Source: CAZUCD01 sp964618855 (GTDB lineage Bacteria > Sumerlaeota > Sumerlaeia > SLMS01 > JANRJK01). Taken from it: a stretch of DNA of 6,002 bases. Position numbers and translations under genes: made by a program. Position 1 is the stretch's first letter. Each line of letters starts with the position of its first letter. Shown piece after piece: positions 4,909-6,002 of the stretch. Below the pieces are notes generated by a model, which saw only the letters and a program-made list of their open reading frames with translations, had not been told where the DNA came from and did not search any database. The stretch covers positions 1-6,002 of the forward strand of contig CAZUCD010000197.1 in assembly GCA_964618855.1 (NCBI GenBank), in the 5' to 3' direction.

Positions 4909-6002
4909 ATGCGCAGGAACTCACTTCGCCACGCACCGCTCCTCGCCAGCCTCATCCTTCCAGCGCTGATGTTCGGCCAGGACCCCGTCGAGCGAACGAC
5001 ACTGCTCATCGAGGCGGTGCCCGGCGGCGCGGACAAGGCCTACGTGGAACTCGAGGGCACCTGGGCGGACGACCCGGGCAAGGGTGCGGCGGAGGGGCTG
5101 ACTGCTGCCTCCAGCCGCAAGGTCATCGCGGAGTCAGGCAAGATCAACGGCGTCGCCGTCTTCCGGCCCAACGTCCCATCCCCCGGCTTCTACCGCATTC
5201 AAGTCTGCCACACGCCATCGGCAAACGCAAAGGGCGTGGCCTTCGCGCTTGAGGGCATCGCGCGATCCCCGCTCCCGACCGTCGACTTCATCCCGGCCGG
5301 TTCGCCCGACAGCAAGGCCGGAACCTGGATCACCCTGAGCGAGACGATCCTCCTGCCCCAGGGCAACGAGACCACGCTGACAGTCGATGCGCGCAAGTCC
5401 ACCGGCCCGGCCGACGCAACCAAGCCATTTGAGTTTGGCATCACGGCGGTTCGTTTCCTTCCGACGACCTCAGGCGCCATCACGGGACAGAATCCATACG
5501 CCGGACCCCGCGAAACGCCGGCTCCCGGGTTGGAACTTCCCCCGGGCTCGCCACCGGTTCCGCCGCCATCCTCCGTGCTGCCGACACCGGTCGCGACGAT
5601 GGCCGCACCGCCCGCCGCGACCCCCGCTGCCGCACAGTCAGATGTCCCCATGGTGGCGGATCCCTTTTCGGCGGACGTGCGCGGCTCCATGCCCGCCCCG
5701 GACCCGAAGGACAGCAAGCCCTCCGCTGCACCCAAGGACCCTGCGGCCCTCCCGGTGGACCCATTCGCGGCGCCCGCGACCGAGGTCATCGGCCAAGCGA
5801 CTCCCCCGAAGGCCAACCCGCCCATCATCATTCGCGAGGACGGCTCGAGCAGCCCGGGTCAGGCCAACACGGTGAAGGACCCCTTTGCCGCGTCCGGCGC
5901 CCCGCCTACCAGCGGCGTCGCTGATCCCTTCTCGTCCGGTGCTCCCCCAACCACGCCGCGTACCGACGTCGTCGTGCTGGCGAACCCGACCTCGGCACCC
6001 GC
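4909..6002 (+). CDS. Secreted golvesin-like domain protein with DPF-motif tail (3' partial)
   Basis: Open from the ATG at 4909 to the right edge: 364 residues seen, no stop. Residues 1-24 look like a signal peptide: Arg2, Arg3 and Arg7, a hydrophobic core at 9-22, then FGQDP, with cleavage probably near 23-24. Residues about 45-186 resemble the golvesin C-terminal-like beta domain of extracellular proteins. The evidence is GTW (50-52), GVAVFRPNVPSPGFYRIQV (81-99), TVDFIP (124-129), AGTWITLSETILLPQG (137-152) and the closing AVRFLP (180-185). From about 187 the chain is Pro/Ala/Ser-rich and probably disordered, with DPF at 251, 284, 324 and 339. The domain is thought to bind carbohydrate or surfaces, but this is a weak family inference. 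There are no membrane segments after the signal and a single Cys (100). AGGGA eight bases before the ATG supports the start. The C-terminus is unseen, so an anchor or enzyme domain may follow. The 210-residue minus-strand frame opposite is a GC-rich mirror. Confidence 0.75.
   Translation, partial: MRRNSLRHAPLLASLILPALMFGQDPVERTTLLIEAVPGGADKAYVELEGTWADDPGKGAAEGLTAASSRKVIAESGKINGVAVFRPNVPSPGFYRIQVCHTPSANAKGVAFALEGIARSPLPTVDFIPAGSPDSKAGTWITLSETILLPQGNETTLTVDARKSTGPADATKPFEFGITAVRFLPTTSGAITGQNPYAGPRETPAPGLELPPGSPPVPPPSSVLPTPVATMAAPPAATPAAAQSDVPMVADPFSADVRGSMPAPDPKDSKPSAAPKDPAALPVDPFAAPATEVIGQATPPKANPPIIIREDGSSSPGQANTVKDPFAASGAPPTSGVADPFSSGAPPTTPRTDVVVLANPTSAP
5659..5967 (+). repeat. Degenerate Asp-Pro-Phe repeat region
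   Basis: Within the secreted protein, VADPFSA (249-255), PVDPFAA (282-288), VKDPFAASGAPP (322-333) and VADPFSSGAPP (337-347) recur at spacings of 33, 40 and 15 residues. The last two are a recognisable 15-residue tandem pair, DPF-(A/S)-x-(S)GAPPT. NPYAGP at 195-200 may be a diverged earlier copy. The codons differ between copies (GATCCCTTT, GACCCATTC, GACCCCTTT, GATCCCTTC), so the amino acids rather than the DNA are preserved. This argues for selection or age, not recent slippage. Confidence 0.65.

Noticed and set aside
5199..5831. 210-residue minus-strand Gly/Ala/Ser-rich frame
   Set aside because: It is the complement of the Pro/Ala-rich tail and golvesin-like domain on the plus strand. 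The plus frame has a signal peptide, a ribosome binding site and motif conservation.

Overview
The window is GC-rich DNA (third codon positions are mostly G or C in the real genes) with compact bacterial gene organisation. It reads as an ordinary chromosomal segment. No integrase, transposase, tRNA, CRISPR array or prophage gene is visible. The phylum cannot be fixed from the sequence. A YpdA-type oxidoreductase, a golvesin-like secreted protein with recurrent Asp-Pro-Phe motifs and a STAS protein together suggest a non-proteobacterial, high-GC lineage, for example the Acidobacteriota or Planctomycetota side of the tree. That placement is inference only.

Layout from left to right. Positions 1-621 hold no convincing gene but are unusually rich in inverted repeats: a perfect 13-bp palindromic stem at 121-149, a terminator-like hairpin with six T at 154-181, a composite hairpin at 196-243, a two-tier stem at 324-379 and a 13-bp stem at 432-465. 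The last two lie in what would be the 5' leader of the STAS gene. A small STAS-domain protein lies at 622-981 (+). Its gene converges on a PcrA/UvrD-type DNA helicase gene at 1089-3314 (-). The convergent gap has inverted repeats but no clear T tract.

Between the helicase start and the next gene, also on the minus strand, is a 284 to 347-base gap. It contains three consecutive stem-loops, the last a textbook rho-independent terminator (12-bp perfect stem, then CTTTTATTTTG) pointing along the plus strand. No gene in the neighbourhood needs a plus-strand terminator there, so a short structured plus-strand RNA is the most interesting candidate in the window.

At 3662-4663 (-) is a flavoprotein of the YpdA family (putative bacillithiol-disulfide reductase), starting at a TTG codon. 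It is divergent, across 245 bases, from a secreted protein at 4909 to the window end (+). That protein has a signal peptide, a golvesin-like beta domain and a long Pro/Ala/Ser-rich tail with four Asp-Pro-Phe motifs. It runs off the right edge.

The genes do not form an obvious operon or shared pathway. The helicase serves DNA repair and replication, YpdA serves thiol redox balance, the STAS protein fits partner-switch signalling, and the last protein acts outside the cytoplasm. The case for something new rests on the RNA-like elements at 3435-3574 and 324-465, with smaller points of interest in the STAS and YpdA active-site substitutions.
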